This document shows positions 48,814 to 61,371 of a stretch of DNA of 64,000 bases, in pieces. Origin of the DNA: Combretum micranthum (lineage: Eukaryota; Streptophyta; Magnoliopsida; Myrtales; Combretaceae); NCBI GenBank assembly GCA_024138025.1, contig JAMXBD010000171.1, forward strand, positions 1,178,001 through 1,242,000, written 5' to 3'. The notes below the pieces were generated by a model. That model did no database searches. It saw only the letters and a program-made list of their open reading frames with translations, and was not told where the DNA came from. Position 1 is the first letter of the stretch, and the number at the start of each line of letters is the position of its first letter. A program made the translations under genes and the position numbers.

Positions 48814-51800
48814 TCATTTTGTAAGAATGCATCGGGTAGGCGACCCTTCTGATCCGAGCAATCTTAAAGGCAAGCAATTCACTGTGTATCTCCCTGCTGG
48901 AACTCCATCAAGTTTCAAGCCTTCCACGGTAATAACATCCTGACATATTTTGGTAATGTAGGTTTATGAGCTAAGTGAAAAGTCCAAGCAATTGCCAATG
49001 TTACATAATCAAAGTTAAAAATCTAAAAGAATCATGTCATGAATGATATCTGAACTTTGATAAAATATACAATTAAATATATAAATTTTGAAATTGATCG
49101 ATTTAGTACTTAAAAGAACTTGATGGGGGTACTGTTAGCTTACACAAAAGGTTTTTTCAAATATTAAATTAATCAATTTCAAAGTTTACCTACCTAACTA
49201 CATATTTTGTCAAAATTTAGGTACTAAAAGATAACGTGAATTTGCCGAATGAAATGGCAGCGGCGACATGATGAAAATTTCTTTCTACCTAAAGAAAAGG
49301 GTAGCATAAAATTTTCCCACCCTGTTTTTAAGGAAGACGAGATGAGGCGGAGCCAAATGAACATATGCAGCAATAGACAAGTAGTCGATTCCTGCACTTT
49401 ACCACAGGGAATGCATCAGCGTTTGCCAATTATATCAATCAGGAATGCTAGTCATCCATACGGTGCCATCTAGTAACCCAAAATGAGTGTTGGAAATGAC
49501 AAGGAAAAAGACCAGGAATTCCTTTATTACCAACAAGTTTGATGTCCGTGTTCTCTACCAACCACTTCGCCCCATCTTCCATGAATCCCACGTAACTTGC
49601 ATCAAACTCCTTCTTGTGCATAAGGCCCCTAATCATGGGAAAAGTTTTGATATTTAGATAAAATTTATCCTATTGTGCCGTGATGTGACATAATTCCCTA
49701 AAGCTTTTGTGATACAAATGGTTTCATAAATTTATAATATTAAGGACACTGGATTTCAGTAGTATATTTAACCTGTCGGTATTTAAAGTCCGGAAAAGCA
49801 CCCGCTTTACTCCTTTCGGAATATTTAATGATTTCATAACTTCAGCTGCAAGAAGAAGATTAGATTATTGCAAAAATAGCAACCCCCTAAGTTACATTTG
49901 ATCAAATCTCAAAAGATATTAACAAACAATTTCAATGTCAATGTGGCTTAGCATGGGAAGCAATTGATAAATCTTATAAACATCGATCTAACAGTTGAAT
50001 GGTAGAGTTAATGATTGCTTTGAGAACTAAACTAGCCTCTTAAAGATGATAAAACAATTTCTACCAAAACCCCAAAGCATTGGGAGGATAAACAATTCAG
50101 AGTCCTAAGGAGGCATAAAGGTCCTTTTGATCTAATAAAACTGAACATGATCCTGAAAGGAAAACGAACAGATTGATCTGAGATAAGTCATTATAAGTTT
50201 AAAAGTAACTGGTAAGAGTCTGTCGGCCCCTTGTCTAATTTCGGAGTCTTGATTGAAAACTTAAGGCAGTAAAAAGCATCGGGAAACACAGATAGGAAGC
50301 CAGAACAAGTAACCTACCTGTAATGTTACTGTTCCTTGGAACATCAACCAATAGTGCCGGACCTAAGCCAATAAGAAGACACAATTGAAGTACTGATTAG
50401 GGGCAATTTAATCAAGCAAAGTGCAAGACCAAAGCAAAAGTGATACATTTTTTCTCGGTTAACATCAACATTGGTGCATAGTGCTCTTATTATTTGATTT
50501 ACGCCAATTGCATAAGTTAAGTCAAGATGATATGGTGCTAAATTCGAGTTTCATCCATTACCTCATTGTTTGAGTTCAATTGCACCTCACGAGTTTAGGC
50601 TAGCTCGTTTATACTTAATCTATCACTATATATATTGTTTTTGTAATATGAAATAAATAAATTATAATGAAGAGTAAGGATGTCATATGCTGTTAAATAA
50701 GAAAAAAAAAATACTCCACTCAAATATTATAATAGTAACGTATCTCTTTTTTTTCCTCACTTAAAACATACGTATTCTCTCTGAGCAATTTTACAAAAAG
50801 AGAAACCCTAAAACCTCACAGAAGCTTGTATCTTGCTTCAAGAAACCCCGTAGATGAAAACTAGGTAAGTTTGCTACTTTTCAATCCTCTGTCAATCTAA
50901 AAGAGTTGTTTCTTCTAAGTTTTCTTATTGGTGTTAAAGGGATTCAATTTTTTGAAGGAGTTTTGAGAAAGCCCTAAGTTTCTTTGTTGGTAATTTTATT
51001 GTTTTGCGATCAAAGAAGGGAGGAACACATTTATGTTCGAGTAATGTGGTTATAAGATGTTTTTGTATTGATAAATGTGTTTTAGAAGTTTGGTCTAAGT
51101 TAAAATCAAGAAAAAATAATGGTTTTCTTTTGGAATTTTCGTGTTTTAAAGCAAATGAGATATGGACAGAGGGTCATGGCCATGACACGGGTCGTGATCC
51201 CCCAGGGTGGCAAATGTGGCTGATGACGGCTGTGACATAGGCCCTGATGGCCGTCATCGCCCACATCAACCGTGACAATGATGTTTTGTTATGTTTTGTT
51301 TTCCAAAGCTTACTACGTCATCTATCACAAGCATGATTGATAGGGGGATGTTGTAACCTTCTTCAATCCATGTTTTTAACCTTCTTCAACTCCTCAACTC
51401 TTATCCTAACCTTTAGAATACCTAAATCTAAATAATAAGATATATCTTGAATCTAGAATAGTTGTAGTTTTTAGTAGTTTAGGAGGCTAGATAACTTTAG
51501 AAATATGTTTTCTTATGTGAATTAAGTTTTGAGTTAGCGTTTACTTATGATCAGGTGTCTTTAGTGAAGCTAAGTTAACCGTTTCAAATGTTGTATCAGG
51601 TATGTCCTTACCTTGGTTGCTGCTTTGAATGTAGACTCAAAAGTTGCAAAATGGACTTAACAATATTTGACTTTAAATTGTTTGTTGCTTGTAGTTAGCT
51701 AGATTTAGTGGACCGAGAGTATCGGTGTTACTAAGACGGCACCCTGATGATTTATTGTGGCGTCATCCCAAGTGAAGTTGCACACAGAGATGATTCCGAT

Positions 51801-52927
51801 AGTTTAAGTGACTAATCAAAAGATAAAAAACTATGATTGTTGTATATGTTACTAGGTTGTATGTGAAATCGTATAATATTTGCTCATGTGCATGTGGTTA
51901 TGGTTTAGCATACTAAGTCTTTGCGTTCATTTCTTTTTATTTTTCAAGAATAAGTGATGATATAGTGGTTTTTTATCTGTCTGGTTATGATGTATTAGTA
52001 GATTATGAGGACAATGATAGTGAGCTAATTTTCTAGCTGACTATTAGATATTTAGAGTTGGAGATAGCTAGAGTTGAAGATCTTATGAAGTTTTAATTAG
52101 TTATTATGACTCTTGGAGTTTGAATATCAATTTTTATGATTTCTTAAAGTTATAAAACTTTTTCATATGATATTTTAAGTTCGCGTCTGGTTTATGCTAA
52201 CTAGGTCATTCATAAGTTTTTATTAATGACATTAATGTTTTAGAAGTTCTCTTTTAATGTGAGACATTGGAGTTATATTATATTATAAATTATGATTTAG
52301 TAGAATTCGAACTTAATCACGAACAGGTTGGATTCATTAACTAGGACAGAGAGTCGAGGGTTATGCGTTTTGTTACCTGAGTCTGTTTTTTTTTTTTCAA
52401 CGTATCTTTAGTAAAAATATTTGTGTGTATTATTTCGTATTTTTTTATAAATAGTCTAATCAAAATAAGCATAAAATAAATAACAGGCCAACATCAAACC
52501 AACAAATTAAATGCACCCATAATTTACATACTACAAAACATTATGTGACAAACTTTGTACCACTCTTACCGTTGAGAACACCCAGGTCAAGAGTATCAAC
52601 ATCGTACCCAGCATCGAAGTACTGATCATAATAATGGCTAGGAGCATCCACATGAGTACCGCTATGAACACCAATCTTCATCTCCGAGTTATTATCACGG
52701 GACCCATTTTTCATACCGGCTACAAGCCAAACGATCTTACCCAACCCATCTTTTGAATCCCATTTAGGCAAGTCCTCAGTCAACCTATGACTGATGTCAA
52801 TGATTCGACCATGGTCGTATGTTTCTCTTCTAACGGGTTTGGGGATGGTGCAGGCGAAAGAATCGGAGATGGTGGTGAGGAGAAGGACGAGGAGTAAAAG
52901 TGAAGTAATGTGTGGGAGCTTGATCAT
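48814..52927 (-). CDS. Secreted cyclase family protein, copy D (256 aa, 6 exons)
   Basis: Cyclase / arylformamidase-like family (PF04199). Exons: 52927-52570, 50362-50318, 49845-49773, 49628-49531, 49391-49321, 48939-48814; every donor is GT, every acceptor AG, and the sum is 771 nt. Start [19 protein letters not shown] gives a signal peptide of about 25 residues; an upstream in-frame ATG (53083) lies across a TA microsatellite and is unlikely. IIDISHR is the conserved N-terminal motif, and H88-SGT-H92-V-D94-AP-S-H98 gives the metal-binding site. [23 protein letters not shown] and [19 protein letters not shown] follow, ending [10 protein letters not shown]. It is the least damaged copy. Intron 1 is enlarged to 2.2 kb by an insertion absent from C. 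The substrate cannot be told from sequence. Confidence 0.9.
50690..52300. mobile_element. Insertion of about 1.6 kb in intron 1 of cyclase copy D
   Basis: Intron 1 sequence shared with copy C stops near 50690 and resumes at GAACAGGTTGGATTCATTAA (52322; C has ATAGGTTGGATTCATTAA). The insert holds a TACTTTTC-flanked GTAAGT site, a cluster of GTCACGGCC-like words (51170-51300) and no coding frame. Precise ends were not resolved. It resembles the non-coding part of an LTR element. Confidence 0.55.
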
Positions 52928-53005
52928 GTTGAAGTGTAAAATGGAAAAAGGCAGGCACCAAGTGAAAGTTAAGTCCAAAACAAATAGCCCGGTTTTGCGT
53001 TCCAT

Positions 53006-53006
53006 A

Positions 53007-53033
<27 letters not shown>
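53006..53033. repeat. TA microsatellite in the cyclase D promoter
   Basis: Run of about 14 TA units starting about 80 bp upstream of the copy D start codon, where a TATA box would be expected. Length variation here could affect expression. Confidence 0.8.
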
Positions 53034-53037
<4 letters not shown>

Positions 53038-53619
53038 TAGGACGTGACATGTGTAAATTTGATTTTTTTTTTTCAAAATTCAACTATTCAATTGAATTTT
53101 TATAGAAAATTTAAATACTAAATTTTATATTTATCCAATATAACATATTATATATCGATTTCAAATCGATTGGATGTTGTTAGTCAACAAAAATGAAGTG
53201 AACTGGAAAAAAAAAAAAAAAAAACTAAGAATAAATTTATAAATGGAGGAAGATATTGAATATTTTTCGGATTCTGTCCTTTAATGTCTTTTTTCTTTTC
53301 TTTTAGGTGGTTGTGATTGTGAACATTTAGTGGCCTATATACTTAATTTACTTCTCTTAGGGTGGTTTTTTTTTTTTTTTTTTCCAATTTCATTTTTCAT
53401 GTTTTCGAACTCTAAAATCTGGGGATCGATTGCTTTCATGGGTTTATGTTAGTTCTGGAGAAAGATTCGATTTTTATGGTGGTGGTTTTTTTATCTATTA
53501 ATTGTGCATCTTTTAAGACCCAAAAAAATTGTGCATCATAAGATTTTTTTCTTTTTTTCTTCTTACTTCCTAGAAAAGGGGTTCATAATTTTTTTAAATA
53601 TTCTTTATCAATATTATAC

Positions 53620-53815
53620 GTCCGGTTCATTGATTTTGCATCTATTTAGTATTTGTTTTATATCTGTTTTAATCAGATTATTTATTAAAAATAGATATAG
53701 ATTAAAAAAAATAAATATTTTTATTTATAAATAGACCTTACAGATAATATAAAGATACAGATTCAAATAAAATATAAGTAAAAAATAAACCATCCAAATT
53801 CCAAACATACCCGAT
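53620..53815. mobile_element. Diverged 'cagataca' MITE copy
   Basis: Words TATCTGTTTTAATCAGATT and AGATACAGATTCAAATAAAA match the family described at 4359-4579, and the right end CAAACATACCC resembles its CAAACAGACCC terminus. The left end is not clear. Confidence 0.4.
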
Positions 53816-54081
53816 TTACTTAGCTTTTTAGGATATAAGTACGATTTTTAGAAAATTTGAGCATTTATACACTTCTTAATATTTTCAAAGAAGGTTCATG
53901 TAATATATGCAATTTTATCTATTGGGAAAAGGAGAATATATATATATATATATATCTTTTCTAAAAAACATATCTTGAAAAAAAAACCAAAAATACCACT
54001 TTTAGTTGTATTTTTATAATAATAATTCCCTTATAATATGTATATCTATTCTAATGTTATATTGTGTTAAAGACTAATATC

Positions 54082-54432
54082 ACATTTGGTACGCTGGAAT
54101 CGTTTAGAATGAAATGGATTGGAATCAAATGAATGGAATAGGATGGTTTGAATAATGGAATGACAAATCCATTCTTATATTTGAATACATTCACGAAATG
54201 AAATAAAAACAGAATGATTATGTGATAAGATTTGTCAAAAAACCATTAATAGAAATGGAATGAAATCGTGATTCTGCTTTAAGAAGGCGAAATCAAATTC
54301 CTCTTAAGAGCCAAAATCGTTGATTCTAAGGAATCATGATTTCATTCCTCTAAAAACACTTCTAAACATTAGGAAATGGAATGGAAGCTAGAATCCCAAT
54401 TCCATTCCAGCCCATTCCTATACACCAAATGT
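54082..54432. mobile_element. MITE, about 351 bp, with GGAAT-rich arms
   Basis: The left end ACATTTGGTACGCTGGAAT and the right end ATTCCTATACACCAAATGT form an inverted repeat. The arms contain repeated GGAATGGAAT-like words that are complementary across the element, so the transcript would fold into a long hairpin. A clean target duplication was not found. Confidence 0.6.
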
Positions 54433-54837
54433 ACCATATAGAGCTAGTAGGTTTAAGTGAAGAATCTAGGTTTGGCTTTCTTTTTTCCATTCATTAGCTT
54501 CCTAGCAGGCTATCATTACACCATCCAACCACATATGTTATTATATTTATTATGTTTTACTTAATGAACTAAAATTCAATCTTCAAAACATGTTTTCAAA
54601 GCACAATTTTAAGTGTTAATCTTGGGTTTTTTTTTTTATTGGTATAACTTCTGATTTTTATAACTATTTTTTTAGATTGCATTTTTTTATTCCAACCCTT
54701 TATCTATTTATATTTTTAAATTAACAGTTCTATTCTACTCCAGATATTTTTATAATATATTAAGATACAAAACAACAGAATTATAAACTTAATGAATATA
54801 TATATATATATATATTTTGCCATTATAATGGAAGACG

Positions 54838-54905
54838 AGGGATTCAAACCTGGGACTCCTCAACTCACTTAAGAGACTAAAAAGATGTCGTTAGGCTAAA
54901 ATAAC
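54838..54905 (-). repeat. tRNA-like (SINE-type) segment
   Basis: The minus strand reads TTTTAGCCTAACGACATC, then CAGGTTTGAATCCCTC about 40 bp later, similar to pol III A and B boxes. No tRNA cloverleaf could be drawn. Confidence 0.35.
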
Positions 54906-56440
54906 CTAGATTAAACCTACTAAATTAATTTATTTAAATATATGTGTGATTGTTGATTTCATGATTTAAATTGTTATAATTAATTTATGAAAAATTGATT
55001 CGATGATATGATAACTTTATAATAGAAGAATATGTTATAATTTAATTATATGGGTATTGGTGTTGATATGTAGGAGTAATAGTGTATATATACGTTGAAT
55101 TGAATTATTTTTATAATATATGATGGAATTTGATCAAGGTTATCAGACCCAGACAGGGATTTGACCTGGTTATGCTGGAGGGTCAAGGGTCAAGAGATCG
55201 AACCAGGTTCAATCGAGAGTAGAATTAAGGTTGATGAAAAATGAGCTTTTATGTTAAATCCTAACTATTAAAAAGCAAATAAATTAAATTTACCTTGTTA
55301 AATCCATCATTAAATTGATTTTGCTTTTTATTTGTTCTGCTTTTATTCTACATTTTAGTTTTAAGTTTTTAGTTTTTGACTTTGGTCTTCATTGTGTTTT
55401 ACTTTTAGTTTTATTGTATTACACTTACATCGTTTCTTCTGTTACATATACATCTAGACGTGCGTGGAGCGGCCGAGTGGTTGGATTTTCTTTTCTTTTT
55501 TTTTTTTAAGTGGGCATTTAGATTCGTTCGACCTAGCTAAGTTGACCGGCTCTGTCTAATTCATGTAAAAAACGGGCGAAACATAAGACCTCATCCGCCT
55601 TCACCATTGGTTTTGGTTGAACTAGTTCAAACCAGCTGGTCCTGTTTGGGTCTGACAACCTTGAATTTGATACATTAAAATCAATATTCTTTAAATTTAA
55701 GCTTAAGCCCCAACTTTAATAGAACTAAACCCAAGCCCACACACACATAACTAAAGCCCATTGTTAAGTATCTTCTAAAGGCTTCTAAAATGCCTCAAAG
55801 TCAAAAAGAGATAAAAATATCCTAACCAAAATAGACCCTCAAACCATCGTCTCTCTTTCTCTTCCTACTATCATCCTCCCAAAGCAAAACAAGCTCGAAT
55901 TTCTTTTCTAAACTTTAACCCATAAGTTTTAAGCAAAGAACTAATCAAAGGAACAAGGAGGAGGAAGAATTTAAGTTAAGAAAGAAGCAAGAGAGGCTTG
56001 ATTGGTCTTTGTATCTATAAAAGTAAGTAAAGTTGATTTCTTGCAAATTATGTTTAATTATAGTTTCTAGTCGATGTTAATTGTTGAATAAGAGTAGAAC
56101 TTTGGTGTTTTAGATAAGTTGATGGTTTAATAACATGTAAATTAGAATAAATATGCAAGTAAGCACTTGTACCTTAGGTTTTTGAAGAAATGAATTTTGA
56201 TTTTATGGTAAATTGATATGTGTATTGATGTTGATAGTGATAAATATATAGAACTTGAATGATTAGAGTGGTAATAGAGTTCTATAAGTATGAATGATGG
56301 ATTTATGTTTTAAGTTAGGATTATTGTGCATATGTATGTGAAATAAGCGTATGAATGCAAGTGAACTTTATGATGTTTGTTGTTGTGATATAGGTTAGTT
56401 TTGATATGTTTTTATAAACAAGTAAGGTCTTATTAAGGAG
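54906..56440. other. Intergenic, no gene seen
   Basis: 55140-55660 is GC-richer with CCAGACAGGGATTTGACC and its near-inverse GGTCTGACAACC, suggesting an old MITE. 55900-56040 looks like a transcribed leader with a GTAAGT site, similar in style to the insert in cyclase D intron 1. Confidence 0.4.
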
Positions 56441-57069
56441 TCAGAAGATATAGAACTTCAAAACTTTTGAAACAAGTATCAAAGGACCAATATCCTGTTT
56501 ATAATGGGTGTGTTCAAGGTTGTTATCTCTTCGAAAGCCTGTTTTCCTGATGGTCATGGCTGTTATGAGGCCGGTGATCTTCTCTATTCATTTTTAAAAA
56601 ACATGAAATAACCTTGGTCACAACCATTACGAGAGCAATTATCTCCTCTGTGTGATTTTTAAAGCTTGATCACGATCGTTACCAAGCCCGCAATCTTCTC
56701 TGACCTCTTCTTTTTAAAGTGCACAGCCTAGATTACGGCCATAACAAAGGTCACAGTCAGAAGATATAGAACTTCAAAACTTTTGAAACAAGTATCAAAG
56801 GACTAATATTTGTTTATAATGGGTGTGTTCAAGGTTGTTATCTCTTCGAAAGCCTGTTTTCCTGATGGTCATGGCTGTTATGAGGCCGGTGATCTTCTCT
56901 ATTCATTTTTAAAAAACATGAAATAACCTTGGTCACAACCATTACGAGAACAATTATCTCCTCTGTGTGATTTTTAACGCTTGATCACGATCGTTACCAA
57001 GCCCGCAATCTTCTCTGACCTCTTCTTTTTAAAGTGCACAGCCTAGATTACGGCCATAACAAAGGTCAC
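56441..57069. repeat. Tandem duplication, about 316-bp unit, two copies
   Basis: TCAGAAGATATAGAACTTC starts at 56441 and 56757, and GGCCATAACAAAGGTCAC ends both units. Differences are a few substitutions and a small indel. The unit is full of GTCACGGCC-like words (GGTCATGGC, GGCCGGTGATC, CACGATCGTTACC). Confidence 0.88.
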
Positions 57070-60000
57070 TATCTTTTTGGATGACTTTTAGAAAAACTTT
57101 AAAAAAACCATTACGGGCATATTCATCATCACGACCTACATTATGGCCTTTATAAGGGGCATTATCTTCAAATACGAGTGTGACAGGGCAATGAGATACA
57201 CCATGGCCTAAGAACACAGCGATGATGGTGCCCATGATATACATCACGGCCTTGGTCACGGGCATGACAAATCTTTTGATACTATTCATATAAAATAAAT
57301 AATAATAATAATAGATAGATGATTAATGAAATGTGATATGTTTATCTGTACTTGTATGAGTAAGATGTTATGTGATGATTTGAATCTTATTTAAGTTTAA
57401 TGAATATCTATTGACTTAATGTTTCGTTATAGATTAACGTGTTTTATACAAAATAATTTTCTTTGACAGATTCCTACACCCAGTTAGGTTTGACTACAGG
57501 TCTTTTATCTGATAAATCAGATTATTCAAGTACGTAGTGACTTGTTTGTTGAGTGTTAGGTTAGATATTATCAAATCAATTTTAATTAAAGATTAGCTTA
57601 AAAATTTGTGTGAATTGTTTGTGCATTTCCTGTGGAATCCGGTTTAGGGAGCAGCAACCCTATTAATGAGATTGGCATGGTAGATTAGGCGCTTAAACCA
57701 CCCTTGTCATGATGCAATGACTTTCATAAATGGCTCAGCGGGTAATCGATAGGAGGAACGGTATCGGTGTGATATTTGTTTATTCTTAAGATGAAGTAAT
57801 ATGATTTAGTTTACGTTTATGGGGACGACTGAACTAGAAGATGTTATGGATTAAGTTAAGTAAAGTTAAACAACAATTGTAAATCCTAGATAAGATTATC
57901 ACTTGTAAAGTTATGTAGGAAATATAAGTATTTAGGCTGGTAATATCAACCTCCTGAGCAGCTACTATTACTCAGGACCTCCAGATTCCCAAAGATTGCA
58001 ATCAGAGTTTGAATACTCCAATGTTGAGATGTTTTACTTAAAAAAAGATAAATAATTCCATTGTTTCTTGCATTGCATTAGTTAAGATTGTGTTCCGTCT
58101 GGTATTTGTTTGCATTGTTGTGTACTGGGCCCTTAGCTTACTTTATCCTCTACAGACATCAATGACGATGAATATTATGATGATATGGGTTATGGTATTG
58201 AATGAGAAGCATTCCTGGATTAGTAAAATGATTAGGGTGATGGACTATTTCACCTTGTTTTCTTACAAAGACAAAAGCAAGACTTTGTTTTGTTTAATAT
58301 AATAATATAGACTAAGGCTATCTCCAAGATTATGTTTTGTAATATTAAGTACCTAAGTTTTCTAGCAGGTATATTTCAAGTTTGGTTTTGTAACCTTTAA
58401 AGTACCATGTTTGTTGGTACAATCATACGTGTTTATATACAGTTAATTACTCTTAATGATATAGCTTTTGTAAAGTTTTGAATTTTAACAAGTCAAGCAA
58501 GCAATTTCCATAAACTCCTTCCTTTTCGAACAACTTTATATATAATATTTTTGTATATTATACGTGGTTGGAGACTTGACATGTTAAGTTTTAATTATAT
58601 ACATATCAGGCATTTACATAGGCTATAATGCTATTGGCAAACTGATATGTGGCGCTTTAGTCAATTTTTTAGTCGTAAAACTTTTAAAAGTGTGTAAACG
58701 TACAGAATATGCTACATTTGGCGATAGTGCAATGCATTGAACTAAATTTCTTATCCTAATGTATATGACCCACCTTGTAAATAAAACTTAAAAAAAATGG
58801 TTTTTACTAATATAAGAGATTTCGTCAAAGTTACAATACCATCGTATTTCATTTTAGATGTAGATAAACTTTCTGAATTAAACAAAAAAAAAATGTGTTT
58901 TCATACTTCATAACTTTCAAAAATATGTTGAGAACTTTAAAACCGTTGCTAAAATCGCATAACTTTTAAAGATTCATTGACAGACTTGATATTATATGCA
59001 CATTTTTCCTTTTTCTTTTTTCTTTTTAACTTGATAATAGCTTAGGAAGCGCATTTGCAAATTTCTTTCATAATTTAGGATATAATTATTTTATTGAAAA
59101 GATTTAGAGCTCCATAGTTGATATTGAAGTTTTAGAATTTAATTGTCCAAACCCAAAAATATGTGAGATTAATTGCTAAATTGATCGGACACTTTGGTAG
59201 TACCTTACTTTACTATATCAATCCCATCTTATAAGAATCAAATTAATTATTTCCTCATCGAGTGGTAAGTTCTTACATTGGATAATTATGTAATGACTTA
59301 TTAGATTTGTCATAAACATATTTAAGTCATGTCTAATTACACTAAAAGTTAAATTTGTCTTTTTATTGTTTAAGTGAAACATTTTAATCCACTGTAAGTA
59401 AGCGAAAATTTAGTTGAATTCCTAAAGTCCAACTAACTTATTTAATTTTTATTGTAAAAAATCTAATTATTAAGATGCATTTTAGGATTGACAACCTTTT
59501 AAGAAGCTACGGATATACTATATCAAAACAGATAGTATCTCAGCAAGCAAAGTTGTAGATCATTACAAAATGGCATTAAAGTGTACATGAATCAGGAATG
59601 GTGAAACTAAGTACCACACAAGGTAAAATTTCATCACGTGGTGGTACCTCTTGAGTATATAAAGAACACCTCTATTGTGTTCTCTCTATAGTGTGCTCCA
59701 ATCTGAAGGGTTTCTAGACCTATATATCGAAAGTTATGAGGAAGTCAATCTTGTAAGTGAAAGAGATTGTAATTTCCTTCAAATTGAGCGAAACAAAAAT
59801 TAATAAAGCATCTTTTGGTATAGTAGTCTCAAGTTCATCAAATCTCTAAAATGAAACATGCTAAGGACTAAACCTCGAGGTATGCTACCTCCACATAGTA
59901 AGGTTCATAGACGTTATTATTAAGATTGTACAGAAGGATGGGCACAAAATAATTACGTCTATCTTGACCTTTTGATGGTATAGTTTATAAATTTTTGTTT

Positions 60001-61180
60001 TCAGTTGTAACTTGGTCAGATCTAATGGAGGTTAAATACTGATGATATGGACTAAACTAAAGAGAGTTGTGGGCCTATAGAGTAAAACATGGTAAGAGGC
60101 ATGCCAGGGTTGGGCCCGACATAGTCGCTCTGATGCTTATGTCAACAAGCCTATTGATTCATAAGTAAATTATGAGTGTAAAATGATACAAGCAACATTC
60201 CCATGGAAGGAAAAGATGGTATAGTTAGATAATCTCAAATGGTTAACTACGTTGTGGGATCATGGGAGAGTAAGTGAGCGGATGGTTGGCGACGGTTAAA
60301 GTGGACATGGAGTGAACCTGCAAGTCCATGCTCGCACGTGTCGAACCTAACTAAGGAGAGCATATCAAGAGATGTAGAGTGCAATATCGATCGTATGATA
60401 AAGGAATCCATCAGTGGCCAAACCAAGGTGATGGATGCTTCGGTGGGGCTTTAGGTTGTTATTGGCATGGACAGGGCGTTAGCTTAATGAATTGGCCTAG
60501 ATGAATCATGGGCTACAATAGGCTTCAAAGGAAAGTGGTTTAGATTAGAACATCAATACTTAGTAAAACATGTATTTTTAGTTCTTGATGTTTGACTACT
60601 TTTTCTATTAATTCCTCAATCTTTTTTCCCTTTTTTTAATTGATTTCTCAATATTTTCAATATTTAAAAATAAGAACTTTTGTTAATACCTTTTTTCCCA
60701 TTAATAGATTACAAGTAATCGCACCTAATTTATTGAAATAATTAATACAAATAAATAATGTAATGAATTATATGCTGATTAACTTAAATGATCAAAATAT
60801 TTAAAAATAAGTAAAACCAAAAGGGTGAACAAAAAAATGGGAACTTTCAGTGAGTAAAGAAAACATATTGATTAAAAAAACAAAACAAAAGGACAATTAA
60901 GCTGGAGAAAAATGAAACAAAAAATCCTACACCGGAAAAAAAAAAAAAAAAGAGAAAAAAGAAAACTTCGATGCTTAGGAACACAATTTGATTGGAAAAA
61001 TAAATTATAAATAAAGCAAAGAAGATAATTTATGCAGAAGAAAGATCAAATAAAGAAAGATAAGAACTTTCGGTAATGGTAGGAAAAGATGAGATGGAAT
61101 GTATTTATTTAATGAGTTATTTAAATTCTAAAATGTTCCAAACTATTCCAATTTATGTGTAGATACGATCAAGTTTAAAA
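57070..61180. other. Intergenic, repeat-derived, no gene seen
   Basis: 57100-57280 continues the GTCACGGCC-like cluster. 59600-59760 has a GAGTATATAAAGAACACC TATA-like context with downstream pyrimidine-rich sequence, perhaps an old LTR promoter. 60080-60500 contains a GC-richer repeat related to 13590-13640 (GCCAGGGTTGGGCCCGAC). No protein could be assigned. Confidence 0.45.
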
Positions 61181-61360
61181 GCTAAGGTACTCTAAATCCA
61201 TCTGATGTGATCAAATTTGTTTTCAAAGTACCCTTTAACAGCTAAGGTACTCTTAAATCCATCTGATGTGATCAAATTTGTTTTCAAAGTACCCTTTAAC
61301 AGCTAAGGTACTCTAAATCCATCTAATGTGATCAAATTTGTTTTCAAAGTACCCTTTAAC
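61181..61360. repeat. Tandem repeat, 60-bp unit, three copies
   Basis: GCTAAGGTACTCT begins at 61181, 61241 and 61302, and each unit ends AAAGTACCCTTTAAC. The last 23 bases of the array (TTTCAAAGTACCC...) recur inside the hAT element that starts 12 bp further on. Confidence 0.9.
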
Positions 61361-61371
61361 GTAATTATATT

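Noticed and set aside
53007..53083. Upstream in-frame start for cyclase D (53083)
   Set aside because: It would translate the TA microsatellite as a Tyr-Ile run and place the signal peptide internally; copies A and B start at the signal peptide.
55465..55530. tRNA-like start GCGGCCGAGTGGTTGG resembling a tRNA-Ser/Leu A box
   Set aside because: The following sequence cannot form the anticodon or T arms and no proper B box is at the right distance.
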